Origin: Amantichitinum ursilacus
Lineage (GTDB): Bacteria; Pseudomonadota; Gammaproteobacteria; Burkholderiales; Chitinibacteraceae
Assembly: GCF_001294205.1 (NCBI RefSeq)
Contig: NZ_LAQT01000033.1
Coordinates: forward strand, 1 to 62,207
Direction of reading: 5' to 3'
Length of the DNA stretch: 62,207 nucleotides
Both the position numbers and the translations under genes were made by a program. Every line of letters begins with the position of its first letter. Within the stretch, counting starts at the first letter, position 1. This document shows, one piece after another, positions 35,383-48,031 of the stretch. The notes under the pieces are model-generated. The model did not search any database. It worked only from the letters and a program-made list of their open reading frames with translations, and was not told the origin of the DNA.

Positions 35383-36333
35383 TTAAGATTTCTTGCCGAT
35401 GATGGTGGTGGCGGTGGCCACCAGGCTGGCCACGTCACCTGCGTTGGCGGGCAGCAGGATGGTGTTGCCTTGCTTGGCGATATTGGCAAACGCGGCGATG
35501 TACTGCTCGGCCACTTTCAGGTTCATCGCTTCCAGACCACCTGGCGAGCGCACGGCATCGCCCACGGCTTTAACGGCATCGGCGGTGGCGGCCGCCACCA
35601 GGCGCAGCGCTTCGGCTTCACCTTGCGCGCGGTTGATGCGCGCCTGGCGCTCGCCTTCGGACTGATTGATCTGCGCGCGCATGTCGCCTTCGGATTTCTG
35701 GATGGCGGCGGTGCGCTGGCCTTCGGAAAGATTGATCTGTTCCTGGCGCACGCCTTCGGACTGCGCAATGCGGCCGCGCTTTTCACGCTCGGCGGTAATC
35801 TGCTGCTGCATGGCGTGCAGAATTTCTTTGGGCGGCGTCAGGTCTTTGATTTCATAGCGCAATACCTTAACGCCCCAGCTGGTGGCGGCTTCGTCCAGCG
35901 CCAACACGACGGCGCGGTTGATGTCGTCGCGTTCTTCAAACGTGCGGTCGAGCTCCAGCTTGCCGATGACCGAGCGCAGCGTGGTTTGCGCCAGTTGCGA
36001 AATCGCCATCACATAGTTGGACGAACCATACGATGCCAGCTTGGGATCGGTGACCTGAAAATACAGAATGCCGTCGACGGTGAGTTGCGTGTTGTCGCGC
36101 GTAATACATACCTGGCTGGGCACATCGAGCGGAATTTCTTTAAGCGTGTGCTTGTAGGCCACGGCATCGACAAACGGGATGACAAAGTTAAGGCCGGGTT
36201 GCAGCACGGAATGAAAGCGGCCCATCCGCTGCACAATCCAGGCTTCTTGCTGCGGGACAATGCGGAACGTGCGCGCCACAAAAATCACGGCGATAACAAA
36301 CAAAGCTAATGCAAAAGGCATGGTCTTCCTCAA
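35383..36333 (-). CDS. SPFH/Band 7 (stomatin-like) membrane protein
   Basis: A 316-residue protein of the QmcA/stomatin type. An N-terminal membrane helix (FALALFVIAVIFVARTF) is followed by the SPFH domain (VPQQEAWIVQRMGRFHSVLQPGL) and a long helical flotillin-like region with repeats of the type QSEGxRQAxIxxSEG. Such proteins form oligomeric rings in the inner membrane and are linked to membrane microdomains and protease control. It follows the NfeD gene by about 105 bases, the classic NfeD-SPFH pair, on the same strand. Confidence 0.92.
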   Translation of the reverse strand: MRKTMPFALALFVIAVIFVARTFRIVPQQEAWIVQRMGRFHSVLQPGLNFVIPFVDAVAYKHTLKEIPLDVPSQVCITRDNTQLTVDGILYFQVTDPKLASYGSSNYVMAISQLAQTTLRSVIGKLELDRTFEERDDINRAVVLALDEAATSWGVKVLRYEIKDLTPPKEILHAMQQQITAEREKRGRIAQSEGVRQEQINLSEGQRTAAIQKSEGDMRAQINQSEGERQARINRAQGEAEALRLVAAATADAVKAVGDAVRSPGGLEAMNLKVAEQYIAAFANIAKQGNTILLPANAGDVASLVATATTIIGKKS

Positions 36334-36438
36334 AGGCTAATGTGAGCGTGGCGTGTGCCAGCCCGCGCTGGCGTACTGGCGCGTGGGGCGTAATGCCGCG
36401 GTGTGGCGTTGACTGTTTTTAAGATTTTTTGGAACAGA

Positions 36439-36876
36439 TTACGAATGGTGCGGGGGCGGCAGGATATCGATCAGCAGCAGATTGCCGCGCTGCGCCACGA
36501 TATACCAGGCGTTGGCATCGGGCACCGCGCCGCGGGCGGCTTCTGCGTCCCACAGCGTGCCGCGATAACGTACCCGGGCGTGGATCTGGTCGGTCCAGCT
36601 GTCGATGCTGACGCGCTGGCCGATGTCGAGGCCGGGCATGGGCGCTGGGGGCATGCGGCCGATCTGGCGGCGGGCGCGCCACTGATGCAGCACGCCAACG
36701 GCAATCACTGCGGCCAGCGCGGCGCAAATAATCTGCGCGGGAACTGAAACCAGCAGCGACGCCAGCGCCCCCACCACCAGCCCGCAGGCGACTGCCAGGA
36801 GGTATAGCGTGCCGCTCAGCAGCTCCAGCCCGGCCAGTACCAGTGCCGCCACCAACCACATCATCAAGATCGACAT
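36439..36876 (-). CDS. NfeD-family membrane protein
   Basis: A 145-residue short NfeD protein. Hydrophobic segments (MMWLVAALVLAGLELLSGTLYLLAVACGLVVGALA-like region and IICAALAAVIAVGVL) make up the first half. The second half is the OB-fold domain, with LDIGQRVSIDSW, ARVRYRGTLWDA and RGNLLLIDI. It acts as partner of the SPFH protein encoded next. The ATG at 36876 (MSILMMW) is preferred to the upstream one at 36903. Confidence 0.88.
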   Translation of the reverse strand: MSILMMWLVAALVLAGLELLSGTLYLLAVACGLVVGALASLLVSVPAQIICAALAAVIAVGVLHQWRARRQIGRMPPAPMPGLDIGQRVSIDSWTDQIHARVRYRGTLWDAEAARGAVPDANAWYIVAQRGNLLLIDILPPPHHS

Positions 36877-37029
36877 ACCGTGTCCTGTTCTGGCCTTGGC
36901 CAAGGGTTCTTATTGTGTGCTGGAGATATAGATCACGGCTTGGGTTAGCGCAAAGAAGCGGCAGATAAGCTGTTGCGTTGCAGCATCAGGCGGTATTTTT
37001 GAGGCGTGGTGTGGGCGTGATTGCGCAAA

Positions 37030-37056
37030 TAAAAAGGCGCCCGCGGACGCCTTTTT
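37030..37056 (-). terminator. rho-independent terminator of serS
   Basis: AAAAAGGCG and CGCCTTTTT form a stem of nine pairs around CCCGCGGA. It lies 34 bases after the stop of serS and has a T-run on both strands, so it could also stop transcription from the other side. Confidence 0.85.
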
Positions 37057-37089
37057 ATGAACAAGCTGGATGGCTTGATCGTCGCGCAA

Positions 37090-38475
<1,386 letters not shown>

Positions 38476-39795
38476 TTACCCGTTTTGCTCGCGCCACGCG
38501 GCATCGAGTTCAGCCAGATGGCGCAGCTTTTCGGCAATTTTAGCTTCCAGCCCGCGTGGCGTGGGCTCGTACAGCCGCGTGCCCTCCAGGCCTTCGGGCA
38601 GATAAGTCTCGCCGGCAGCGTAAGCATCGGGCTCGTCATGCGCGTAGCGATACAGCTTGCCGTAGCCGAGTTGCTTCATCAGCTTGGTGGGCGCATTGCG
38701 TAAATGCTCGGGCACCGGCCGCGATTTGTCTTTGCCGATCAGGGCGCGCGCATTGTTATACGCCATATAGCCAGCGTTGGATTTGGGTGCGATGGCGAGG
38801 TAGATCACCGCTTGCGCCAATGCCAGTTCGCCTTCCGGGCTGCCCAGGCGTTCGTAAGTATCGGCGGCGTCCAGGGTCATGCGCGCAGCACGCGGATCGG
38901 CCAGGCCAATGTCTTCCCACGCCATGCGCACCAGTCGGCGCGCCAGATAGCGCGGGTCTGCGCCGCCATCCAGCATGCGCGTCAGCCAGTACAAGGCAGC
39001 GTCCGGATTGGAGCCGCGCACCGATTTATGTAGCGCTGAAATCTGGTCGTAGAAGGCATCGCCACCTTTATCAAAGCGGCGGGCATTGAGCGACAGCGCA
39101 TCTTGCAAAAACGCGGCGTCGATATCGGTGCGGTTGCTGGCGCGGGCGGCATTGGCGCTTTGCTCAATCAGGTTAAGCATGCGGCGCGCGTCGCCGTCGG
39201 CATAACCCACCCAGGTATTGACGGCGTCATCGCTGGCGGCAAGTTGCGGAAAGCAGCTTAACGCGCGGCCAGCCAGTTGGCGCAGATCGTCATCAGCCAG
39301 CGCTTGCAGTACGTAAACCTGGGCACGCGACAACAGGGCGGCGTTGACCTCAAACGAGGGATTCTCGGTGGTGGCGCCAATAAATGTGACGAGGCCTGAT
39401 TCCACAAACGGCAGAAACGCGTCTTGCTGCGCCTTGTTAAAACGGTGCACCTCGTCCACAAACAACAGCGTAGGGCGGCCGCGCATGCGGTTGCGGTCGG
39501 CTTCGTCCATGGCGGCGCGGATGTCCTTGACGCCTGAAAACACGGCTGACAGCGAGATGAACTCGGCGTCAAACGCATTGGCCAGCAGCCGCGCCAGCGT
39601 GGTTTTGCCCACGCCCGGCGGGCCCCACAGGATCATTGAATGCATCTCGCCCGAAGCAATCGCCAAGGCCAGCGGCTTGCCCGGTGCCAGTAAATGGCGC
39701 TGGCCGACTACTTCGTCGACCGTCGCGGGCCGCAGGCGCTCGGCCAGCGGCTCGTGTGGCATGTCGGGCGTAAACAGATCATTGGTGGACGACAT
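38476..39795 (-). CDS. rarA: replication-associated recombination protein A, AAA+ ATPase
   Basis: A 439-residue clamp-loader-like ATPase (RarA/MgsA) acting at stalled replication forks. Walker A is WGPPGVGKTTLA, Walker B is LLFVDEVHRFNKAQQDAFLP, sensor 1 is TFIGATTENPSF. The C-terminal part has YWLTRMLDGGADPRYLARRLVR and the LPEGLEGTRLYEP tail. The ATG at 39795 (MSSTNDLF) lies inside the last codons of lolA, an overlap of about 17 bases, so it is coupled. Longer ORF upstream is antisense or lolA sequence. Confidence 0.95.
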   Translation of the reverse strand: MSSTNDLFTPDMPHEPLAERLRPATVDEVVGQRHLLAPGKPLALAIASGEMHSMILWGPPGVGKTTLARLLANAFDAEFISLSAVFSGVKDIRAAMDEADRNRMRGRPTLLFVDEVHRFNKAQQDAFLPFVESGLVTFIGATTENPSFEVNAALLSRAQVYVLQALADDDLRQLAGRALSCFPQLAASDDAVNTWVGYADGDARRMLNLIEQSANAARASNRTDIDAAFLQDALSLNARRFDKGGDAFYDQISALHKSVRGSNPDAALYWLTRMLDGGADPRYLARRLVRMAWEDIGLADPRAARMTLDAADTYERLGSPEGELALAQAVIYLAIAPKSNAGYMAYNNARALIGKDKSRPVPEHLRNAPTKLMKQLGYGKLYRYAHDEPDAYAAGETYLPEGLEGTRLYEPTPRGLEAKIAEKLRHLAELDAAWREQNG

Positions 39796-40393
39796 CGGCG
39801 TCTTTGGGCGGGGTAAAGTGGAACAAGCTGGCGTCGAGCTTGGGATTGCGGGTGATCTGGCTAAAGCGGATCTGCGTGGTCTGGCCAAATTTGTCGAGCA
39901 GATCCATTTGCGCGATCTGGCCGTTGGCAAAGCCCAGCCGCACCACTTCAAAGCTACTGTCGGCGCGTTTGGGTGTAGCTTCCAGCCAGGTCATATTGTC
40001 TTTGTCGGCCAGCGTGCGCAGCGTGTAGTTCCTTTCCCAGCCGCTGTCGCCTGCAAGTATGGCTGCAGGGCTGCTTTCCAGCGCATTGCCCATATCCTTG
40101 ACGGTGGCTTGTTTCAGGTCGGGGTCATACAACCAGACTTGCTGGCCATCGCCCACAATCAGTTGCTGATACGGCTTTTGATATTCCCAATGAAACTTGC
40201 CCGGAATGGCGATCGCCACGGTGCCGCTGCTGTTCTGTGCCTTACCTTTGCCGGTGACGGTCTGGTTGAACTGGGCCTGCAGCGAATGCGTGCTGGATAA
40301 AAACTGCTTGAGGTCGGCGGTGGCATCCGCTTGGGCAAATGCAGCAACGCCGGCAAAAACCAGCGCCGCCGCGGAAATCAATGTTCGGGTCAT
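39779..40393 (-). CDS. lolA: outer-membrane lipoprotein carrier protein LolA
   Basis: A 204-residue periplasmic chaperone that carries lipoproteins from LolCDE to the outer membrane. The signal peptide LISAAALVFAGVAAFAQA is followed by LKQFLSSTHSLQAQFNQTV, then IPGKFHWEYQKPYQQLIV and GQQVWLYDPDLKQATV, the standard LolA sequence pattern. It has the usual neighbour rarA, but ftsK, its common upstream gene in related bacteria, is replaced by the OmpA-type gene. Start ATG 40393 (MTRTLIS). Confidence 0.93.
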   Translation of the reverse strand: MTRTLISAAALVFAGVAAFAQADATADLKQFLSSTHSLQAQFNQTVTGKGKAQNSSGTVAIAIPGKFHWEYQKPYQQLIVGDGQQVWLYDPDLKQATVKDMGNALESSPAAILAGDSGWERNYTLRTLADKDNMTWLEATPKRADSSFEVVRLGFANGQIAQMDLLDKFGQTTQIRFSQITRNPKLDASLFHFTPPKDADVVHQ

Positions 40394-40460
40394 ATCGATC
40401 TTCTGGTGAGGGTCTTGTAAACAAAGACCGGCGTACAACGATTGCGTTCTACAAAAAGAA

Positions 40461-40487
40461 AAAGCCCCACCATCAGGCGGGGCTTTT
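40461..40487 (-). terminator. rho-independent terminator of the OmpA-family gene
   Basis: AAAGCCCC and GGGGCTTT form a stem around ACCATCAGGC, with A/T runs on both sides. It follows the stop of the OmpA-family gene by 15 bases and stops its strong transcript before lolA. Confidence 0.85.
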
Positions 40488-40501
40488 GCTGCGAGCGCAA
40501 A

Positions 40502-41200
40502 TTACTGAGCGGCAGGCTGGGTCACTTCGTGAACGCCTTGCACGTCGATTTCAACGCGGCGATCCGGAGCCAGACACTCGATCAGTTTCTTACGCGGCTT
40601 GACCTTGGCGCAAGAATCGCCAGTCACCGGATCAGCCTTGCCCTTGGATTGAGCGTCAACCTTGTCTGCCGGAGCACCCTTGCTAACCAGGTAATCAGCA
40701 ACAGACTTGGCGCGACGATAGCCCAGGTCGAAGTTGTACTTCTCGCTGCCGATACGGTCGGTGTAGCCAACCACAACAGCTTTGCCTTCCTTCGGATCCA
40801 GATCCTTGACTTGTTCGTACAGCTTGTCCAGAGCGTCCTTGCCTTGCGGCTTCAGGGTGGACTTGTTGAATTCGAACAGCACGTCAGCCTTCAGCGTGAA
40901 GTGCTTGGTTACGGTAACAGGGACCGGAGCCGGAGCCGGAGCGGGGGCAGGGGCCGGAGCGGGTGCCGGAGCGGCAACAGGCTCAACGTAACCTGCACAA
41001 CCTTTCACAGCTTTGTCTTTGGACCACGTGCCGGTTTGCCAGCATTCGCCAATACCATTCTTCACAACGCCTTCCGGGTTGGCGTCATTTACGTTGGTGC
41101 CATTGGTCAGGTATGCATCAGTTGCAGCGAAAGCGGAAGCGGAAAAACCGAGTGCCGCAACTACGGCGAGACTCGTCATCGTTTGCTTGAGCGACAGCAT
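40502..41200 (-). CDS. OmpA-family peptidoglycan-binding outer-membrane protein, RmpM-like
   Basis: A 232-residue exported protein. The signal peptide ([18 protein letters not shown]) is followed by a short N-terminal part with two Cys (IGECW and VKGCAGY). A Pro-Ala linker (eight AP repeats) leads to an OmpA-C domain: [50 protein letters not shown]. The C-terminus [15 protein letters not shown] followed by [16 protein letters not shown] has the extra Cys pair known from Neisseria RmpM/PIII. Proteins of this kind tie the outer membrane and porins to peptidoglycan. The start is fixed by CAGGAG before ATG 41200. A strong promoter and terminator frame the gene. Confidence 0.92.
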   Translation of the reverse strand: MLSLKQTMTSLAVVAALGFSASAFAATDAYLTNGTNVNDANPEGVVKNGIGECWQTGTWSKDKAVKGCAGYVEPVAAPAPAPAPAPAPAPAPVPVTVTKHFTLKADVLFEFNKSTLKPQGKDALDKLYEQVKDLDPKEGKAVVVGYTDRIGSEKYNFDLGYRRAKSVADYLVSKGAPADKVDAQSKGKADPVTGDSCAKVKPRKKLIECLAPDRRVEIDVQGVHEVTQPAAQ

Positions 41201-41265
41201 AGTTTTTTCTCCTGGTTGAATATCGTTCGTTTGAGATGATTTATATGGTGGTACAGATGTTATTG

Positions 41266-41293
41266 GGTATAACCAACATACCCTGGATGTCAA
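41266..41293 (-). promoter_or_regulatory. sigma-70 promoter of the OmpA-family gene
   Basis: On the minus strand TTGACA (41293-41288) and TATACC (41271-41266) are separated by 16 bases. It would give a leader of about 60 bases before the ATG at 41200. The -35 box is perfect. Confidence 0.7.
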
Positions 41294-41503
41294 GTTGTTC
41301 TTCTTTCCAAACACCTTGCGCATTTTAGTGGTTTAACTTAAACGCAGGCAAATAAAAACACTGTGAACTTTTGCCGACTCCGCGTTGAAATTGGTCTACC
41401 TGGCGCGGCATGTTAAACTCCCGCACATGTCACGGCCTGCTTATGCAGGCTGTCCACCTGATCCGGTCCGCAAGGGCCACAACGCCAGATCGAATCCAGG
41501 AAG

Positions 41504-44179
<2,676 letters not shown>

Positions 44180-44200
44180 AAATCACGGAGAGCGGCACGC

Positions 44201-44668
44201 ATGAACAGCCTTTGGTTGCCTGTAGAAAACCCGGTGTTTTTTGAGCAGTTGCAGCAGTGGTTCATGGCGTTGCCGCATTGCCGTGCGCTCGGTATGCGTT
44301 TTGCCAGTGCCGAGCGCGGTCGCGCCACGCTCGAACTGCCTTTCAACGACAAGCTGATTGGCAATCCCGATACCCGTGTGATCCACGGTGGCGTGGTCAC
44401 CTCGCTGATCGATACCTGCAGCGGCACTGCTATATATACGTTGCTGGGCGGACCGGAACCCCTGGCCACGCTTGATCTGCGCATCGACTACCTGCGCCCG
44501 GCCCGGCCGGATGCATCCCTGTACTGTATGGCCGAGTGCTACCGCCTGACCGACAATGTGGCGTTCACGCGGGCGACGGCGTATCAGGATGATCCTCAGA
44601 AGCCGGTGGCGCACAGTGTGGCCACTTTCGCGCGCGGCATGGACCCGAAAGGCAAGGTGGCCGCATGA
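44201..44668 (+). CDS. PaaI-family thioesterase 1
   Basis: A 155-residue single hot-dog domain. The helix after VIHGGVVTSLIDTCSGTAIYT has the HGG motif of PaaI-type acyl-CoA thioesterases, and LATLDLRIDYLRPARPDAS is the typical central strand pair. Such enzymes hydrolyse acyl- or phenylacetyl-CoA thioesters; the substrate is unknown here. RBS GGAGAG is before the ATG. Its stop overlaps the next start (ATGA), so two related subunits are produced together and may form a mixed complex. Confidence 0.85.
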   Translation: MNSLWLPVENPVFFEQLQQWFMALPHCRALGMRFASAERGRATLELPFNDKLIGNPDTRVIHGGVVTSLIDTCSGTAIYTLLGGPEPLATLDLRIDYLRPARPDASLYCMAECYRLTDNVAFTRATAYQDDPQKPVAHSVATFARGMDPKGKVAA

Positions 44669-45087
44669 GCACATTACATCCGGTCCACACGATTGAAGAC
44701 CTGGCCTGCGCCATCGCGGCGATTCCGTATGCCTCGTTATTGGGTATGCAGGTGCGCGACGAGGCCGGCCAGCCGATGTTTTTTCTGCCCTACGCCGAAC
44801 ACAATATCGGCAATACCTTGCTGCCTGCCTTGCATGGCGGCGTGATCGGCGGGTTTCTGGAAAATGCCGCCGTGTTACATCTGATGTGGGCGCGTGAGGC
44901 CGAAGGCATTCCGCGAGTGATTGATTTTTCGATAGATTATTTGCGCAGTGGCAAACCGCAAGACCTGTTTTGCCGCTGCGATATCGTGCGCCAGGGCAAA
45001 CGCATCGCCAATGTCCTGATGACCGCGTGGCAAGACGACGCGGCCCGCCCGGTGGCGCAAGCCCGCGCGCACTTTCTGCTGGCCTGA
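44665..45087 (+). CDS. PaaI-family thioesterase 2
   Basis: A 140-residue hot-dog protein and probable old duplicate of the gene before it. It has PALHGGVIGGFLENAAVLHLM (HGG motif) and PRVIDFSIDYLRSGKPQDL. Identity to the first copy is low outside these motifs. It overlaps the first gene by four bases. 73 bases later serC begins. Confidence 0.85.
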   Translation: MSTLHPVHTIEDLACAIAAIPYASLLGMQVRDEAGQPMFFLPYAEHNIGNTLLPALHGGVIGGFLENAAVLHLMWAREAEGIPRVIDFSIDYLRSGKPQDLFCRCDIVRQGKRIANVLMTAWQDDAARPVAQARAHFLLA

Positions 45088-45160
45088 AGGCCACGCACCC
45101 GACACATCGTGCGCCGCTGCGGCGGCCGCGTTTTCCACTGCGTAACCAGCAAGGATGATC

Positions 45161-46255
45161 ATGTCCCAGATCTATAACTTCAGCTCCGGCCCCGCGGTTT
45201 TGCCGCGTGAAGTTCTGCAGACCGTGCAGGCCGAATTGACCGACTGGCACGGCTCCGGCATGTGCGTCATGGAAATGAGCCATCGCGGCAAAGAATTTAC
45301 CCAGATCATCCATGAAGCCGAAGCCGATCTGCGCAAGCTGCTGAATGTGCCGGCCAACTATCGCGTGCTGTTTTTGCAGGGCGGCGCGCATTTCAACTTT
45401 GGCATGGTGCCGCTCAATCTGTCGAAAGAGGGCGATACCGCCGATTACGTTGACACCGGGCACTGGTCGCGCATCGCCATCAAGGAAGCGCGCCGTTACG
45501 CCAACGTCAACGTCGTCACCAGCAATGAAGACCGCGGCAGTACCTATGTGCCGGACGAAGCCAGCTGGAAGCGTTCGGCCAACGCGGCGTATCTGCATTA
45601 CTGCAGCAACGAAACCATCGGCGGTGTTGAATTTCCGTTTGTGCCAGCCAGCACATTTGAGGGCAAAGACATCCCGCTGGTGTGCGATATGTCATCCAAC
45701 ATTCTTAGCCGTCCGCTCGATATCGCAAAATTTGGCGTGATTTACGCGGGCGCGCAAAAGAACATCGGCCCGTCGGGCCTGACGCTGGCCATTGTTCGTG
45801 AAGACCTGCTGGGGCACGCCCGTCCGGGCACGCCGACCATGCTGGACTACCAGGTGCATGCCGCCGCCGATTCGCTGTACAACACGCCGCCCACGTTTGG
45901 CATCTATGTGGCCGGCCTGGTGTTCAAATGGCTGTTGGCCAACGGCGGGGTAGCCGCGATGGAAGCACGCAATATCGAGAAAGCCGCACTGCTGTATGAA
46001 ACCATTTCGGCATCGAATGATTTCTACCGTTGCCCGGTTGAAAAGGCGTTCCGCTCGCGCATGAACGTGCCGTTCTTTCTGCATGACGACGCACTTAACG
46101 AAGCATTCCTCGAAGGCGCGCAAGCGCGCGGTTTGTTGCAACTGAAAGGCCATCGCGCCGTCGGCGGCATGCGCGCTTCGATTTACAATGCCATGCCGTT
46201 CGAAGGCGTGAAGACGCTGGCCGAATACATGCGCGAATTTGCCCGCTCGCATTAA
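45161..46255 (+). CDS. serC: phosphoserine aminotransferase
   Basis: A 364-residue PLP enzyme converting 3-phosphohydroxypyruvate and glutamate to phosphoserine, also used in pyridoxine synthesis. It starts with the typical YNFSSGPAVLPREVL. EMSHRGKEF and FLQGGAHFNFGMVPLNL are conserved, and the PLP-Lys is in YAGAQKNIGPSGL. The ATG at 45161 is six bases after AAGGAT and is preferred to the one at 45155. Next gene: pheA, 46 bases downstream. Confidence 0.96.
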   Translation: MSQIYNFSSGPAVLPREVLQTVQAELTDWHGSGMCVMEMSHRGKEFTQIIHEAEADLRKLLNVPANYRVLFLQGGAHFNFGMVPLNLSKEGDTADYVDTGHWSRIAIKEARRYANVNVVTSNEDRGSTYVPDEASWKRSANAAYLHYCSNETIGGVEFPFVPASTFEGKDIPLVCDMSSNILSRPLDIAKFGVIYAGAQKNIGPSGLTLAIVREDLLGHARPGTPTMLDYQVHAAADSLYNTPPTFGIYVAGLVFKWLLANGGVAAMEARNIEKAALLYETISASNDFYRCPVEKAFRSRMNVPFFLHDDALNEAFLEGAQARGLLQLKGHRAVGGMRASIYNAMPFEGVKTLAEYMREFARSH

Positions 46256-46300
46256 GCCAGCGCGCATTAGTCCCGATCAAACTGAATGACTGGAGAAGGC

Positions 46301-47374
46301 ATGTCGGATGACTTGCTGAAGGCGCATCGCGACGCAATCGACGCGATCGATGCCGAGATGTTGAAGATGCTGAACCAACGCGCCGAGCACGCCCGCACCA
46401 TTGGTGAAATCAAGGGCGGCGGCGTGGTGTATCGCCCCGAGCGCGAGGCGCAAGTGCTGGCGCGCATCAAGCAGCTTAACCAGGGCCCGCTGTCGGATGA
46501 GACCGCCGCCAAGCTGTTTCGGGAAGTGATGTCGGCGTGTCTGGCGCTGGAACGTCCGCTGACCATCGCCTATCTGGGCCCGGAAGGCACATTTAGCCAG
46601 GCCGCGTCGATCAAGCATTTTGGCCACGCCGCGCATACGCAAGCTTGCGCGTCGATTGATGAGGCATTCCGCGTGGTAGAAAGCGGTTCGGCCGATTATG
46701 TGGTGGCGCCGGTGGAGAACTCGACCGAGGGCGCGGTGGGCCGCACGCTCGATCTGATGGTGACGTCGCCGCTGCATATTTGCGGCGAAGTGGTGCTGCG
46801 TATTCATCACCATTTGCTGCGTAGTCAGCCCGGTGTGGCAGGCATTCTGCGCGTGTATTCGCATGCGCAGAGCCTGTCGCAATGCCATGAATGGCTGAAC
46901 AAGAATCTGCCTTCGGGCGTTGAGCGCATTTCGGTGTCGAGCAATGCCGAAGCCGCCCGCCTGGCCGCCCGCGAACCCAATAGCGCCGCGATTGCCGGAG
47001 ATGCGGCGGCCGAGCGCTTCTCGCTGCAGCGCCTGGCCGAAAACATCGAAGACGAACCGAACAACACCACGCGTTTTCTGGTGTTGGGCCGCCAGCAAAC
47101 CGGGCCATCGGGCAAGGACCGCACTTCGCTGGTAATCTCCGCGCCCAATCGCCCCGGCGCGCTGCATTCGCTGGTGGAACCGTTGGCGCGCAATGGCGTG
47201 TCGATGAGCAAGTTTGAATCGCGCCCCAGCCGCACTGGCTTGTGGGAATACGTATTTTTTGTCGACATCGAAGGTCATGCCAGCGAGCCCAATGTCTTGG
47301 CGGCGCTGGACGAACTGCGTGGCGTTGCCGCATTCGTCAAAGTGCTGGGTTCCTACCCGCAAGCGGTGATCTGA
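46301..47374 (+). CDS. pheA: bifunctional chorismate mutase/prephenate dehydratase
   Basis: A 357-residue P-protein of phenylalanine synthesis. Residues 1-90 are the AroQ chorismate mutase (HRDAIDAIDAEMLKMLNQRA). Next comes prephenate dehydratase (AYLGPEGTFSQAASIKHFG, and the catalytic-loop motif NNTTRFLVLG). The C-terminal ACT domain (PNRPGALHSLVEPLARNGVS with KFESRPSRTGLWEYVFFVD) gives feedback control by phenylalanine. The ATG at 46301 has GGAGAAGGC just before it. Co-linear with serC and hisC. Confidence 0.96.
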   Translation: MSDDLLKAHRDAIDAIDAEMLKMLNQRAEHARTIGEIKGGGVVYRPEREAQVLARIKQLNQGPLSDETAAKLFREVMSACLALERPLTIAYLGPEGTFSQAASIKHFGHAAHTQACASIDEAFRVVESGSADYVVAPVENSTEGAVGRTLDLMVTSPLHICGEVVLRIHHHLLRSQPGVAGILRVYSHAQSLSQCHEWLNKNLPSGVERISVSSNAEAARLAAREPNSAAIAGDAAAERFSLQRLAENIEDEPNNTTRFLVLGRQQTGPSGKDRTSLVISAPNRPGALHSLVEPLARNGVSMSKFESRPSRTGLWEYVFFVDIEGHASEPNVLAALDELRGVAAFVKVLGSYPQAVI

Positions 47375-47392
47375 GGTCGAGTTGGAGCAGTC

Positions 47393-47980
47393 ATGAAATC
47401 AGTCGTTGTGTTTTGTGGTTCGCGCCATGGAGAAAAACCGCAGTACGCCGAAGCCGCGCATGCGCTGGGTACCCAGTTGGCGCAACGCGGTCTAACGCTG
47501 ATTTACGGGGGCGGCCGCGTCGGTTTGATGGGCGAGGTGGCGTTGGCCGCCTTGCATGCGGGTGGCAATGTGGTCGGCGTCATCCCCAGCTTTATGAGCG
47601 AGCGCGAACTGGCGTTGCGCGAATGCACCGAGCTGATCGAAGTCGATTCGATGCACACGCGCAAGGCGCGCATGGCGCAACTGGCCGATGCCTTTATCGC
47701 GCTGCCTGGTGGTTTCGGCACGTTTGATGAATTGTTTGAAATCTTGACCTGGTCGCAAATCGGCCTGCATGGCAAGCCAGTGGGTATCCTCAATACGGCC
47801 GGATATTACGATGGTTTGCGCCAGTTTCTGGGCACCACCGTCACCGAAGGGTTTGTACGCGCGGGTGAATTCAGCAAGCTGCAATTTGCCGATACGCCCG
47901 CAGCCATCCTCGACAAACTGGCCGCCACCCCCGCCTTGCCTGGCCGTTGGGAAAAGGCCGATCTGGTCAACAAGACCTGA
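47393..47980 (+). CDS. LOG-family (TIGR00730) nucleotide-monophosphate phosphoribohydrolase
   Basis: A 195-residue Rossmann-fold protein of the LOG/YgdH group. It carries GGGRVGLMGEVA and the family signature PGGFGTFDELFEILTWSQ (PGGxGTxxE). In bacteria such enzymes release ribose-5-phosphate from nucleoside monophosphates, and in some they make cytokinin-type bases. Full length, 18 bases after pheA, so it is probably in the same transcript. A role in purine salvage is an inference from the family. Confidence 0.9.
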   Translation: MKSVVVFCGSRHGEKPQYAEAAHALGTQLAQRGLTLIYGGGRVGLMGEVALAALHAGGNVVGVIPSFMSERELALRECTELIEVDSMHTRKARMAQLADAFIALPGGFGTFDELFEILTWSQIGLHGKPVGILNTAGYYDGLRQFLGTTVTEGFVRAGEFSKLQFADTPAAILDKLAATPALPGRWEKADLVNKT

Positions 47981-48031
47981 GCGTTGCCGGCCTGACGCCC
48001 GCAACCACAACCATCAGCACTGGAAACAAGT

